Source: Hirudo medicinalis (taxonomy: Eukaryota; Annelida; Clitellata; Hirudinida; Hirudinidae). From it: DNA of 34,775 bases. The notes under the pieces are model-generated. The model was given only the letters and a program-made list of their open reading frames with translations. It was not told the DNA's origin and searched no databases. The position numbers were made by a program, and so were the translations under genes. Where the stretch lies: NCBI GenBank assembly GCA_011800805.1, contig MPNW01000607.1, positions 8,270-43,044 of the forward strand, written 5' to 3'. Below are positions 1-7,115 of this stretch, one piece after another (the stretch's first letter is position 1; the number at the start of each line of letters is the position of its first letter).

Positions 1-529
1 CAATGCTGGCGCATTATTGGTAAAATGGAGGATATACTTATAAAAAGCAAACTTTTCCATTTGCCGGGTAAAAAGAAATTAGTGGAAAGCGCTACGGATT
101 GGGAAGTAGTGATCATTGATGTGGGAGAAACTCCGATAGAACGTCCTAAAAAAAACAGCGAAAGTATTACTCGGGCAAAAAGAAACGGCATACTTTAAAA
201 ACACAAATTGTAGTAGATAAGAGAAGTAAAGTAATTATTTGTACGGCTGTCGAAAAAGGTTGCAAGCATGATTTTCGGATATTTAAAGAGAGCAAAACTA
301 CCATAGCCCCTGCCATTCAAACACTTACCGATAGCGGCTATCAGGGCATCCAAAAACTACATGCTAATTGTCAAAAACCTATAAAAGGAACAAAAAAGAA
401 ACCTTTATCTAAGCAGGATAAGAAACATAACAAAGAGATTGGTTCTAAAAGAGTTATGGTAGAACACATTATACGTGAAATAAAAATATTCAAAATACTC
501 TCATACCCTTACAGAAATAGAAGAAAACN
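1..529 (+). pseudogene. IS5-like (ISL2-type) transposase fragment, frameshifted
   Basis: This is the 3' part of a DDE transposase gene that enters from the left edge. Frame 1 runs to about 190 and contains VVIIDVGETPIERP, with the first catalytic Asp. The reading continues one frame back as YYSGKKKRHTLKTQ, then LTDSGYQG (second Asp) and VEHIIREIKIFKIL (catalytic Glu). The frame change lies at a run of eight A followed by C (150-158). This is either a canonical -1 slippery heptamer (A AAA AAC) or a one-base loss from the run. The gene lacks its extreme C-terminus because base 530 is ambiguous and the sequence then changes to another IS. The family assignment rests on recognised motifs only. 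Confidence 0.75.
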
Positions 530-530
530 A
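530..530. other. Ambiguous base marking a sequence join
   Basis: The only N in the window falls exactly where the IS5-like reading frame stops and an IS256-like frame begins. It probably marks a scaffold join inside repeated elements, so the linkage of 1-529 to the rest is doubtful. Confidence 0.7.
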
Positions 531-748
531 GATTGTCAAGAAGCGTCAAACGATATTAGCCGACAGTTTAGAGAGCAAGATCATTGGCATGTACGGCTTG
601 GGAATGAGTCTTCGGGATATATCAGCCCACATCAAAGAGATCTATGATACCGACATGAGCCATACCGTGTTATCAGAGGTGACAGATCGGGTGATCCCTG
701 CGATTAAATTATGGCAGGCGCATACGCTGGAAGATGTCTATACGATCG
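531..748 (+). pseudogene. IS256-family (Mutator-type) transposase fragment
   Basis: Read from the N onward, the frame gives VKKRQTILADSLESKIIGMY, then LGMSLRDISAHIKEIYDTDM and VTDRVIPAIKLWQ, ending in LEDVYTI. This is the conserved N-terminal third of IS256-family transposases. The homology stops at the inferred phage terminus at 749. The next in-frame codons, GTG TAT, continue the usual VY only by chance of the phage end sequence, and a TAG follows at 781. The rest of this transposase does not reappear to the right of the prophage, so this cannot be a simple, undisturbed insertion into one IS copy. Confidence 0.75.
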
Positions 749-774
749 TGTATGGGCATGAATACGAAATGTCC
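749..774 (+). repeat. Left terminus of the prophage (attL-side transposase site)
   Basis: It begins TGTATGGGCATG and ends GAAATGTCC (766-774). The inverted right end begins TGTATAAACGCG and ends CAAATGTCC at exactly the same distance, and 19 of 26 positions agree. Ends of the form TG...CA are the rule for Mu-type elements. The GAAATGTCC core recurs at 858-866 and, inverted, at 1340-1348, as expected for transposase-binding sites. The exact tip is inferred. Confidence 0.75.
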
Positions 775-849
775 AAAAAATAGAGAGTAAAAAAAGCCGA
801 CGAAACCCAATACCAATAAGGGTTACAGGCGAAAAAATCCGAAGAGCCA

Positions 850-873
850 AAAAAAACGAAATGTCCGTTTTTT
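850..873. promoter_or_regulatory. Second left-end transposase-site motif inside an A/T hairpin
   Basis: GAAATGTCC recurs at 858-866, 92 bp inside the terminal copy and in the same orientation. It is framed by eight A plus CG on one side and CG plus eight T on the other, which form a perfect 10-bp stem with AAATGTC in the loop. This is probably an L2-type transposase site. Confidence 0.5.
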
Positions 874-961
874 TTATTTTGTGCTAATTATGCTTTAATA
901 AAATTGCCCCTTTTTGAACGTTTGTTTTAACTTGTTTTAATACCGATGCCGAAAATGGCCG

Positions 962-999
962 AAATAGCCGTAAATATTGAGGTTTACGGCTATTTTTGT
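962..999. terminator. Bidirectional hairpin terminator candidate
   Basis: A perfect 13-bp inverted repeat (AAATAGCCGTAAA / TTTACGGCTATTT) with an 8-base loop at 975-982 is followed on the + strand by T residues and preceded by A residues. It could end leftward transcription from the repressor, or stop transcription entering from the host. Confidence 0.6.
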
Positions 1000-1093
1000 G
1001 CTGCGGGCGGCTTACACTGCAGTGCCCTAAAACTCGTTTAAACTGACCTAAAAACAGCCTGGGAGCCAACACCGAAAAATGAACGTTTTTTGA

Positions 1094-1129
1094 GTTGCAT
1101 TGACAGTTGCGTTGACAGTTGCGTTGACA
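1094..1129. repeat. Three tandem 12-bp repeats GTTGCRTTGACA
   Basis: There are three contiguous copies (1094-1105, 1106-1117, 1118-1129), and copy 1 differs from the others at one base. Each contains TTGACA. Tandem 12-mers near a phage end may be protein-binding sites for a repressor, integration host factor or transposase. No function can be proved. Confidence 0.6.
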
Positions 1130-1339
1130 AAACATAGTATTAATGAGGCGTGAAAAATGGTTTCAATCGCTGTGAAACATCGTTTTTAGCAGAAAAAAAC
1201 GCCCAGGGGCAATTTCAATCATACCGAATTTTGCAAAAAGCTGTACCAGCAAACTCAATACCAACAGGCATGTTAAAAAAAACACAATATCAAAACGGTA
1301 TAAAAACCCCTATTCTTACATGTATTTTTATACGTTTAT

Positions 1340-1348
1340 GGACATTTC
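1340..1348 (-). promoter_or_regulatory. Inverted transposase-site-like motif
   Basis: GGACATTTC is the exact reverse complement of the GAAATGTCC motif at the left end. It lies about 590 bp inside the terminus, just downstream of the repressor stop. It may be a third left-end site or part of an internal enhancer. It may also be chance in A/T-rich DNA. Confidence 0.35.
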
Positions 1349-1396
1349 GTTTTTGTTTTTCTCTTTTCAGTTATCATTACCGGGCATTAATTATCG

Positions 1397-1927
1397 CTAA
1401 ACGAATCCCGTTTTATTGGGTTTTGGTTGTGTGGTTTTAGGCTGGCTTGCGCCACTTTTGAAATGGCAAACCTCTTTGACTAATTGTTTATTTTCGGCTT
1501 CCAGCCGACTGTTTTCGCCTGTTAACCATTTGCTTTTGGCCTCTAATTGTTTGTGTTCGGTCTCTAACCGCTTATTCTCTACCGCCAATAATTTGTTTTC
1601 CTGCATCAGTTGAATAACCCGCTCCTTATCCCTAAGAGCCTCTTTCAATGCTTCTTTTCCTTCGTCTTGCCGTGTGGCGGGTTCTGCCCCTACGGCCCCA
1701 GGCGGCAATGTTCCGGCCTTTAGCATTTCGCCTTTGCCTGTTAAAAGCCATTCTAAGTCGACGTTAGGGTATTTCTCTAATATTGTTTTTATTTTATCAA
1801 CTCCAATACTTTTAGAAATACTATTTACGTAACCATTTGTAACGTTTATAGATTTTTCAAAGTCGGATATGGTTAAATTCATAGACCTAATCCAACTTTT
1901 TATATTCTCTTTTACATTCATTTTCAA
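1397..1927 (-). CDS. Phage repressor, HTH N-terminus plus coiled coil
   Basis: A protein of 176 residues. Residues about 1-70 form a Cro/CI-like helix-turn-helix domain of the Bacteroidota phage type (NLTISDFEKSINVTNGYVNS, then VDLEWLLTGKGEML). Residues about 100-160 are a leucine/glutamate-rich coiled coil with repeated ENKRLE/EHKQLE-type heptads, probably for oligomerisation. There is no S24 peptidase/RecA-cleavage domain, so induction probably does not go through self-cleavage. The BRO antirepressor at 2231 is a candidate for the switch. It is transcribed divergently from the early operon across a 98-bp operator region, the standard position of a Mu c-type repressor. The start is at 1927, or at the second Met at 1921. 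Confidence 0.8.
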   Translation of the reverse strand: MKMNVKENIKSWIRSMNLTISDFEKSINVTNGYVNSISKSIGVDKIKTILEKYPNVDLEWLLTGKGEMLKAGTLPPGAVGAEPATRQDEGKEALKEALRDKERVIQLMQENKLLAVENKRLETEHKQLEAKSKWLTGENSRLEAENKQLVKEVCHFKSGASQPKTTQPKPNKTGFV

Positions 1928-2025
1928 TTAATTAAAATTAAAATAGAGAATTTAACCAAAATTAATTTGGATATTAGAGTAAATCTCTATTATCTTCGTA
2001 CAGCAATAGTAAAATATTTATACAA
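1928..2025. promoter_or_regulatory. Divergent control region with early (+) promoter and operator-like palindromes
   Basis: On the + strand TTTG (1966-1969), a 21-base spacer and TATCTTCG (1991-1998) match the Bacteroidota -33/-7 promoter with one change in the -7 element. Between them lies TAGAGTAAATCTCTA, and a related TAGAGAATTTA lies at 1944-1954. CCAAAATTAATTTGG (1957-1971) is nearly palindromic and overlaps the -33 element. These are good candidate repressor operators that would silence the early operon in the lysogen. Confidence 0.65.
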
Positions 2026-2223
2026 ATGAACAAAGGTAAGGCAATAAGAAGACCTAAAGACAGAATAAAATCATCGGCCGCCGAGTGGGTAGCCAAGAAA
2101 TTTGGGGTCGATAAAAATTATGTGTATGCCATACTGCGCGGCACATTTAAATACGGCATTGCCGCCGAAGTAAAAAAGGCTTATGAGCAGAAATACGCCG
2201 AGTTAAAAGAAATTTTAAACTAA
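2026..2223 (+). CDS. Small HTH regulator, Ner/Cro-like position
   Basis: A 65-residue, very basic protein (MNKGKAIRRPKDR at the N-terminus). A helix-turn-helix-like core lies at about residues 18-40 (WVAKKFGVDKNYVYAILRG), followed by an acidic/basic helix. It is the first gene of the early operon, opposite the repressor, where Mu has ner, so it may shut off early or repressor transcription. The role is inferred from position and the HTH pattern. Confidence 0.65.
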   Translation: MNKGKAIRRPKDRIKSSAAEWVAKKFGVDKNYVYAILRGTFKYGIAAEVKKAYEQKYAELKEILN

Positions 2224-2230
2224 ACATACG

Positions 2231-2812
2231 ATGATGCACTTACAATCTTTCTTTTTTCAGCAGCCCAAGGAGCTGCGCACACAAATAGCCGAGGACGGTG
2301 CTATTTGGTTTGTGGCCAAAGACGTTTGCGACTTTTTGGAAATCGTCAATTCTAAAGATGCCATTAAAGTCCTTGATGAAGATGAGGTAGGAAAAAGCCA
2401 CCTCACCGATGCTCTTGGCCGAGAGCAAGAAACCAACATTATCAACGAGCCCGGTTTGTACAAATTAATCTTTCGGAGCAACAAACCCATGGCCAAGCAG
2501 TTTTACCGCTGGGTAACGCAGGAGGTGCTGCCGCAGATCCGCAAAACGGGCAGCTATGGCAAAAAGCAGTACCGTGTAAATGGCCGACATGGCCGCAAGC
2601 TGATAGGGGCCATGCCGCTGCACTTGGATGTGATAGGGGCCATTCGCAGCAAAATGCTATGGGGCGATATAAGCCTGATGACCCGCGATTTGGAGCTGAA
2701 TCGCGACCGGGTAAAAAACTACCTCGGCGGGCTGGTACAAAAGCCAAAGCTGGAAATATTACAACGGATGCAGCAATGGGTAAACGATAACAGAACTAAA
2801 ATGAATTCTTAA
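2231..2812 (+). CDS. BRO-N domain antirepressor
   Basis: A 193-residue protein. Residues about 10-110 are a BRO-N domain, with GAIWFVAKDVCDFLEI, the DEDEVGKSHLTDALGREQET segment, NIINEPGLYKLIFRSNKP and KQFYRWVTQEVLPQIRKTGS. This domain binds DNA and is common in phage antirepressors. The C-terminal part (about 130-190) is helical and basic and may be a second regulatory domain. It follows the Ner-like gene by 7 bp, and an alternative Met lies at 2234. It probably counteracts the repressor or redirects early gene expression. Confidence 0.85.
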   Translation: MMHLQSFFFQQPKELRTQIAEDGAIWFVAKDVCDFLEIVNSKDAIKVLDEDEVGKSHLTDALGREQETNIINEPGLYKLIFRSNKPMAKQFYRWVTQEVLPQIRKTGSYGKKQYRVNGRHGRKLIGAMPLHLDVIGAIRSKMLWGDISLMTRDLELNRDRVKNYLGGLVQKPKLEILQRMQQWVNDNRTKMNS

Positions 2813-2822
2813 TTAAAAAGTA

Positions 2823-3029
2823 ATGGCACCGGTAATAAATATTCAATCGCTAATAGGCACTGTAGTAATCATTACGGATAACGAAAAATGGGAAACCGAG
2901 TTAAAAGAAAAGTTAACTAACTGCCTTGTTTCGGTGGTTGGATCGGCCCTAAATGCAACTGCGGATACTGCAAAATTTGAGCAAGATAAAAACGGGCTGC
3001 AACCATTAAATCGGGAAAGCCCAATGTAG
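2823..3029 (+). CDS. Small early hypothetical protein
   Basis: A 68-residue ORF that starts 10 bp after the antirepressor stop. The N-terminal part (IQSLIGTVVIITDNEKWETE, then LKEKLTNCLVSVV) looks like a real folded helix/strand protein. The C-terminal part is less convincing and overlaps a minus-strand ORF. No family is recognised. It probably belongs to the early operon. Confidence 0.45.
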   Translation: MAPVINIQSLIGTVVIITDNEKWETELKEKLTNCLVSVVGSALNATADTAKFEQDKNGLQPLNRESPM

Positions 3030-3090
3030 GGTTTTCTGCAATAGCTTTTTCGCAAGCATATAAAAGTTTTTTAATCAGGTTTTTTTCCAT
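2917..3090 (-). CDS. Alternative minus-strand small ORF
   Basis: Starting at the ATG at 3090, the ORF encodes 57 residues beginning MEKNLIKKLLYACEKAIAEN. Its start region (TTTGTTTTATGGAAAA) resembles that of the other minus-strand ORF at 3753. It overlaps the 2823-3029 ORF. Only one of the two is likely to be translated over the overlap, and composition does not settle which. Unknown function, low confidence. Confidence 0.3.
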   Translation of the reverse strand: MEKNLIKKLLYACEKAIAENPTLGFPDLMVAARFYLAQILQYPQLHLGPIQPPKQGS

Positions 3091-3123
3091 AAAACAAATT
3101 TTCTTTTGAAAATACAACACAAA

Positions 3124-3660
3124 ATGTTAAGTACAACAAGATTGCGAGAGGCAGCAGTGTATGCCATAGCAGAACATGTAGTAAACCAATTGGAATGGGA
3201 TGCCGGTAAAGGAAAGTATTATTTTCCTTATGAAAGCACTTTGACAGTGCATAAGTGTGTGGCAGAACTGGCAGCAAAAGAATTGGATATAGAATTGGCA
3301 TCAACTGCCCAAAGGGCCGATTCGACGATTGTTGAAGATTTGACGGAGGCGATCCGTTCCGGCGTGCGCTGCACACATAGTGTTGGGGAGACGGAGGGCG
3401 CACAGGACATCTGCGCAGACAAGACTGACTTTACAGACGACATTGAACTGTACAAAAAAATAATGTGCGTGGTAAAAATGTTGGATGGGCATACAGTAAG
3501 CGAGGCCTTTGATTTTCTGAATCTGGTACAAGGCGTCATCAAGCAGGGTACGCTGTTAGATGTACAGAGTATGGTTTTTAGCAAAATGATTAATGAAGAT
3601 TTTGAACCAATTGCTGCGCCTCTTCACGAATTTCTTCAAGCCAAGCCTGATTGCTACTGA
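3124..3660 (+). CDS. Early hypothetical protein
   Basis: A 178-residue protein from the ATG at 3124, which has an A-rich leader. An in-frame TTG at 3106 is less likely. It is mostly helical and acidic, with N-terminal LREAAVYAIAEHVVNQLEW and a later KIMCVVKMLDGHTVSEAFDF that would form a second helical bundle. No family is recognised. It lies between the antirepressor and the transposase in the early operon. Its last 70 bp overlap a broken minus-strand ORF (3590-3753), so the C-terminus is uncertain. Confidence 0.6.
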   Translation: MLSTTRLREAAVYAIAEHVVNQLEWDAGKGKYYFPYESTLTVHKCVAELAAKELDIELASTAQRADSTIVEDLTEAIRSGVRCTHSVGETEGAQDICADKTDFTDDIELYKKIMCVVKMLDGHTVSEAFDFLNLVQGVIKQGTLLDVQSMVFSKMINEDFEPIAAPLHEFLQAKPDCY

Positions 3661-3753
3661 CTTTGCCACCGCCGTTAACTTTTCGGTTAATTTTTCGATG
3701 CGTTTAGCTAAAACAACAAGCATGGCCTCTATCATTTTGATTTCATTTTCCAT
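3590..3753 (-). pseudogene. Minus-strand small ORF broken by one base
   Basis: From the ATG at 3753 the frame reads MENEIKMIEAMLVVLAKRIE and KLTEKL. It then drifts into improbable sequence. The adjacent frame from about 3680 leftward gives SSNQAWLEEIREEAQQLV, ending in a stop at 3590-3592. The switch is at a short A run and would be repaired by one extra base. Taken together the two halves look like one small coiled-coil protein of about 55 residues. No function is recognised. Confidence 0.4.
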
Positions 3754-3776
3754 AACAAAACAATTTCTTTAAAAAT

Positions 3777-5864
3777 ATGCCATTTGAGTGGAATAATATG
3801 GTAGTGGTAACGGCAGACGAACTGGTACCGGCGTTTTACAACACGTTGGCCGGGTTACAGCAGGAAGTTTACCGTTACAAAAACCAAGACTACGGTATTA
3901 AGCAGGTGCAGCGTGGCGGCAACGGGCGGCGGGCATTGTACCTGTTTGACAGCTTAGAAAAAGAAATGCAAACTGCCCTTGGCGACCCCCGTAAGATTCA
4001 CAACGCGATGGAGCGGTATTACAAAACCGACCGGGAGGCAGTAAACTACTACACCAAGGCCTTTAAGTTTGATGACGACACCCCCCTAAGCCTGAAACAC
4101 CAAGACGAATACATTACCAACGCAAGCGTACTGCGTGCCGCCATCGCATTGAAGGCAAAGCGGGAATACGAACTAAGGACTAAGAACGGCAGCTTTAAAG
4201 GTATTATGGCAACCGTTTGCCGGGATGTAACCCTGTTTAACGAAGTATTGAAAGTAAAGCATAACGCAACCCATACGCTGCCGGCCTCTGAAAAGCGGTT
4301 TAAAGAGGTTTTCAGAGCCTTTGAAAACGGCTTTAATTACGATGTGTTGATAAGCGGAAAATTGAAAAATGAAAACCGAAAATTGGTAACCGACGAATTG
4401 CTGGAGTTACTGAACGATATGTTTGCCGCACAAACCAACAAGCCCACGCGCACAGAAATAGCCCGGCAATACGAAGCCTTTTTAGGCGGCTATGTAGAAG
4501 TGATAGACAGAGCTACAGGGGAAGCCTACGACCCGGCAGCCTACAAACCAATAGGAGAAAGCACTATTATTAACTACCTGAACAAATGGGCAGATAAAAT
4601 AGGCACCCACAAACACAGAAGCGGCAACCGCCAGCAGTATATGAACGATTACAAAACCTATCACAAATTGATAAAACCCGCATTTGCCGGTTCGATCCTT
4701 TCGGTAGATGACCGGCAGCCGCCTTTTAGGTACGATGCCAAAAACCGGGTTTGGTTCTATATGGGCATAGACTTGGGCAGCGAGGCTTGGACTTGCTGGG
4801 TAAGCGGCAGCAGCAAAGAGGGCATTATAGAAGCGTTTTATCGGCAGTTGCTGCGCAACTACCACGAATGGGGCGTAAACATGCCCGATGCGTTAGAGTG
4901 CGAAATATCGCTCAACAACAGTTATGCCAATAGTTTTTTGCAAGAGGGTCGTATGTTTCAAAATGTGCGCATGGAGGCCAACAATGCCCGTGGCAAGCGC
5001 ATAGAACGCTTTTTTGGAACCCTGCGCTACGGATCAGAAAAGTTGCGTGAGGGTTGGATTGCCCGCCCGCATGCACGCAACGAAAGCAACCGGGCAGGCA
5101 GGCGCAATGCCCAAATACCCAGCAAAGATGATGACCTGACCAAAGCCCCTATTATACCTTATAACACGATCGTGCAAAACTCGCTTACGGATATTATGAA
5201 CTGGAACAACGCCCCACACAGTGTGCATGCCGATAAAAGTCGATGGGAGGTGTTTATGGAAAACCAGCATCCTGGTCTAAAACCTATTAATTGGGAAGCA
5301 TTACTTCCCTTGATAGGCTACAAAACCCAAACCAGCTGCCAGTTAGATGGCATTATACATTTAAACAATGAAGAATATCTGTTGGGCATGGACGGCGAAG
5401 TGGCCTTGGGCGACAAGCTGATAAACCTAATGAGTAAGCTGGCCGGCAAACAGATAGACGTATATTGGATAGACGGCAATGATAAGGAAATCATAAAGGC
5501 GGTTATATACGAGCGCAATAAAGATGTACAGATAGGCGAAGCGGTTAAGATGCCTGCTTATAACCGGGCACCCATAGAGCGCACCGAAAAAGACGAAGCC
5601 GCCCGCCGCATCATGAGTGCCTATGATGCTACCATATTGGCCTACGGCAAACGCAAGTACGCCGCCATTAACACCGATATATTGGTTATAGACAACCGCC
5701 CCACAACGCTGAACCGAAAATTTGTGATACCCGGTTTAGAGGGCTATAACCCCGAGGAGCTGGAAACAACCCAAGATGCAGAAGTACTACCTCGTGATGA
5801 CGATGCAGCTTATACTCCGGTAGAGGCATTGCCATTCAAAAAAACACTTTTAGAAAGATTTTAA
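3777..5864 (+). CDS. MuA-like transposase
   Basis: A 695-residue protein close in size to MuA (663). Residues about 1-290 are DNA-binding/helical. The integrase-like (RNase H fold) core starts near ILSVDDRQPPF (D311/D312) and continues with WFYMGIDLGSEAWTCW (D332), PDALECEISLNNSYANSF (E374/E376) and ANNARGKRIERFFG (catalytic Glu E410). A beta-barrel and C-terminal tail follow (about 500-695). The second metal ligand is not in the usual TDNG context. The protein cuts the phage ends and joins them to target DNA, working with the MuB-like ATPase downstream. It probably binds the AAATGTCC-type sites at both phage ends. Confidence 0.92.
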   Translation: MPFEWNNMVVVTADELVPAFYNTLAGLQQEVYRYKNQDYGIKQVQRGGNGRRALYLFDSLEKEMQTALGDPRKIHNAMERYYKTDREAVNYYTKAFKFDDDTPLSLKHQDEYITNASVLRAAIALKAKREYELRTKNGSFKGIMATVCRDVTLFNEVLKVKHNATHTLPASEKRFKEVFRAFENGFNYDVLISGKLKNENRKLVTDELLELLNDMFAAQTNKPTRTEIARQYEAFLGGYVEVIDRATGEAYDPAAYKPIGESTIINYLNKWADKIGTHKHRSGNRQQYMNDYKTYHKLIKPAFAGSILSVDDRQPPFRYDAKNRVWFYMGIDLGSEAWTCWVSGSSKEGIIEAFYRQLLRNYHEWGVNMPDALECEISLNNSYANSFLQEGRMFQNVRMEANNARGKRIERFFGTLRYGSEKLREGWIARPHARNESNRAGRRNAQIPSKDDDLTKAPIIPYNTIVQNSLTDIMNWNNAPHSVHADKSRWEVFMENQHPGLKPINWEALLPLIGYKTQTSCQLDGIIHLNNEEYLLGMDGEVALGDKLINLMSKLAGKQIDVYWIDGNDKEIIKAVIYERNKDVQIGEAVKMPAYNRAPIERTEKDEAARRIMSAYDATILAYGKRKYAAINTDILVIDNRPTTLNRKFVIPGLEGYNPEELETTQDAEVLPRDDDAAYTPVEALPFKKTLLERF

Positions 5865-5883
5865 ATCCATAAAAATATACGAC

Positions 5884-6108
5884 ATGGCCAACAAAAACAA
5901 CCGAACCCAATCCGATGATTTTGCGCTAAAAATAGCGCAGGCGGTAGCTGCCGGGGTCAGCGTCAATTTTAAGCAGGGCGTTAACGGCGAACTTTTAATG
6001 ACGGCTGCGGGGTGCAATCAATCTGCTCAAATGTCCATGCTTATCAAAGATTGCCAATCCGGTTTGAAAGGTGCTTTTTCCACACTAATTATTAACCTGT
6101 TAAGCTAA
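5884..6108 (+). CDS. Small hypothetical protein between transposase and ATPase
   Basis: A 74-residue protein that starts 19 bp after the transposase stop and ends 5 bp before the MuB-like gene. The N-terminus is polar (MANKNNRTQSDDF) and is followed by alternating hydrophobic stretches (IAQAVAAGVSVNF; GAFSTLIINLL). No domain is recognised. Its tight placement within the transposition operon suggests an accessory role. Confidence 0.65.
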   Translation: MANKNNRTQSDDFALKIAQAVAAGVSVNFKQGVNGELLMTAAGCNQSAQMSMLIKDCQSGLKGAFSTLIINLLS

Positions 6109-6113
6109 TAAAC

Positions 6114-7022
6114 ATGCTGCAACTTACCAATATACAAAAAACGGCCATTACTGCTGCGCTGATGACGCAGCGCAAAAACTTCGACGGCACCGATGAAGCG
6201 TTTGCCCAAAGTTTCGGTATCAATTATTCTGTTTTCAGCCGCCTTAAAAACGAAATTAATTATGACGGATTACTGCGTGATGGCAAGTGGATGGACTTGG
6301 CCTATACGCTTGAGGTTGACCTGAAAGACAGAGGCTGGAAAGTAGTTCGCACTGATGTATATGCCGCCATTGAAGAGGAAGCCTTGTTTTGCCAGCAATT
6401 TGCCAAAAGCCGCATCGTTGTTGACAACAGCGACATTGGCAAGAGCACGGCCTTGCGCCACTTGGCCAAAAGCATGAAAAACACTTTTTATGTAGATATG
6501 AGCCAATGCCCCGGCAAGTATGAATTTATCCGTAGGCTGGCAAAGCTGGTGGGCATCAACCCCAACGATAAGATTGCTACGCTTCGTTCCAAAACAAAAT
6601 TTGCATTGCGCAGCCTGCCCGGTGCCACCGTGCTTATTGACGAAGCCGGGGATATGGAGTACAAAACATTTTTAACCATAAAAGAATACTGGAACGGCAC
6701 CGAAGGCGAATGCGGCTGGATGATGGTAGGTGCCGATGCGCTGCGGGAGTGGATAGACCGGGGCAAAAAAAACAAGCGCGTAGGCTTTTACGAAGTTTTT
6801 AACCGATTTGGTGCCAACTACACCGAGTTGACACCGAAAGACGAAAAAATGAAGATAGCTTTTTATAAAAAACTGGCTACCGATGTGGTACGAGCCAATA
6901 TAAAAGACAAAAGCAAACTAGCTACGGTGGTGAACCAAAGTTTAATTATTAACGAAGAAACCGGCGATATAAGCGGCCTGCGCCGCATAGATTCCCTAAT
7001 TCTTTTAAATGATGCAGCATGA
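6114..7022 (+). CDS. MuB-like transposition ATPase (AAA+)
   Basis: A 302-residue protein, similar in length to MuB (312). The N-terminal HTH lies at about residues 28-48 (EAFAQSFGINYSVFSRLKNE). The P-loop is DNSDIGKST (D104-T112), with Asp in place of the usual first Gly but GKST intact. Walker B is TVLIDEAGDM (about 172-181). It should form ATP filaments on target DNA and activate the MuA-like protein, giving target immunity. It lies directly downstream of the transposase, as in Mu. Confidence 0.9.
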   Translation: MLQLTNIQKTAITAALMTQRKNFDGTDEAFAQSFGINYSVFSRLKNEINYDGLLRDGKWMDLAYTLEVDLKDRGWKVVRTDVYAAIEEEALFCQQFAKSRIVVDNSDIGKSTALRHLAKSMKNTFYVDMSQCPGKYEFIRRLAKLVGINPNDKIATLRSKTKFALRSLPGATVLIDEAGDMEYKTFLTIKEYWNGTEGECGWMMVGADALREWIDRGKKNKRVGFYEVFNRFGANYTELTPKDEKMKIAFYKKLATDVVRANIKDKSKLATVVNQSLIINEETGDISGLRRIDSLILLNDAA

Positions 7023-7035
7023 TATTAAAAAAATA

Positions 7036-7095
7036 ATGACAAGCAACGAAAAGGTAGCCATATTGAAGGTCAGCAGCCATATAGAAGGGCAATAA
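7036..7095 (+). CDS. Possible 19-residue peptide ORF
   Basis: ATG to TAA within the 93-bp gap between the two ATPase genes, beginning MTSNEKVAILKVSSHIEGQ. It could be a leader peptide or a remnant of a truncated gene. The support is only an open frame with sensible composition and an A-rich leader. Confidence 0.2.
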   Translation: MTSNEKVAILKVSSHIEGQ

Positions 7096-7115
7096 CATTT
7101 TGGTTAAAAAGGAAT

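Larger units (their letters stand above)
775..1396. other. Left-end non-coding region
   Basis: No convincing gene is present. The open frames here have poor composition and are not supported. The region holds the second and third transposase-site-like motifs, a strong hairpin (962-995), three tandem 12-bp repeats (1094-1129) and several A/T runs. It lies downstream of the repressor gene. In Mu-like phages the equivalent region holds transposase sites and control elements. Confidence 0.6.

Noticed and set aside
884..1135. Minus-strand frame of 83 residues in the left-end region
   Set aside because: Rich in Cys, Arg and Asn runs from repeats; it overlaps the hairpin and the tandem 12-mers and has no homologue pattern.
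1150..1440. Open frame of 96 residues on the + strand in the left-end region
   Set aside because: Composition is unlike the window's genes, no domain is seen, and it runs against the 3' end of the repressor gene and across the inverted transposase-site motif.
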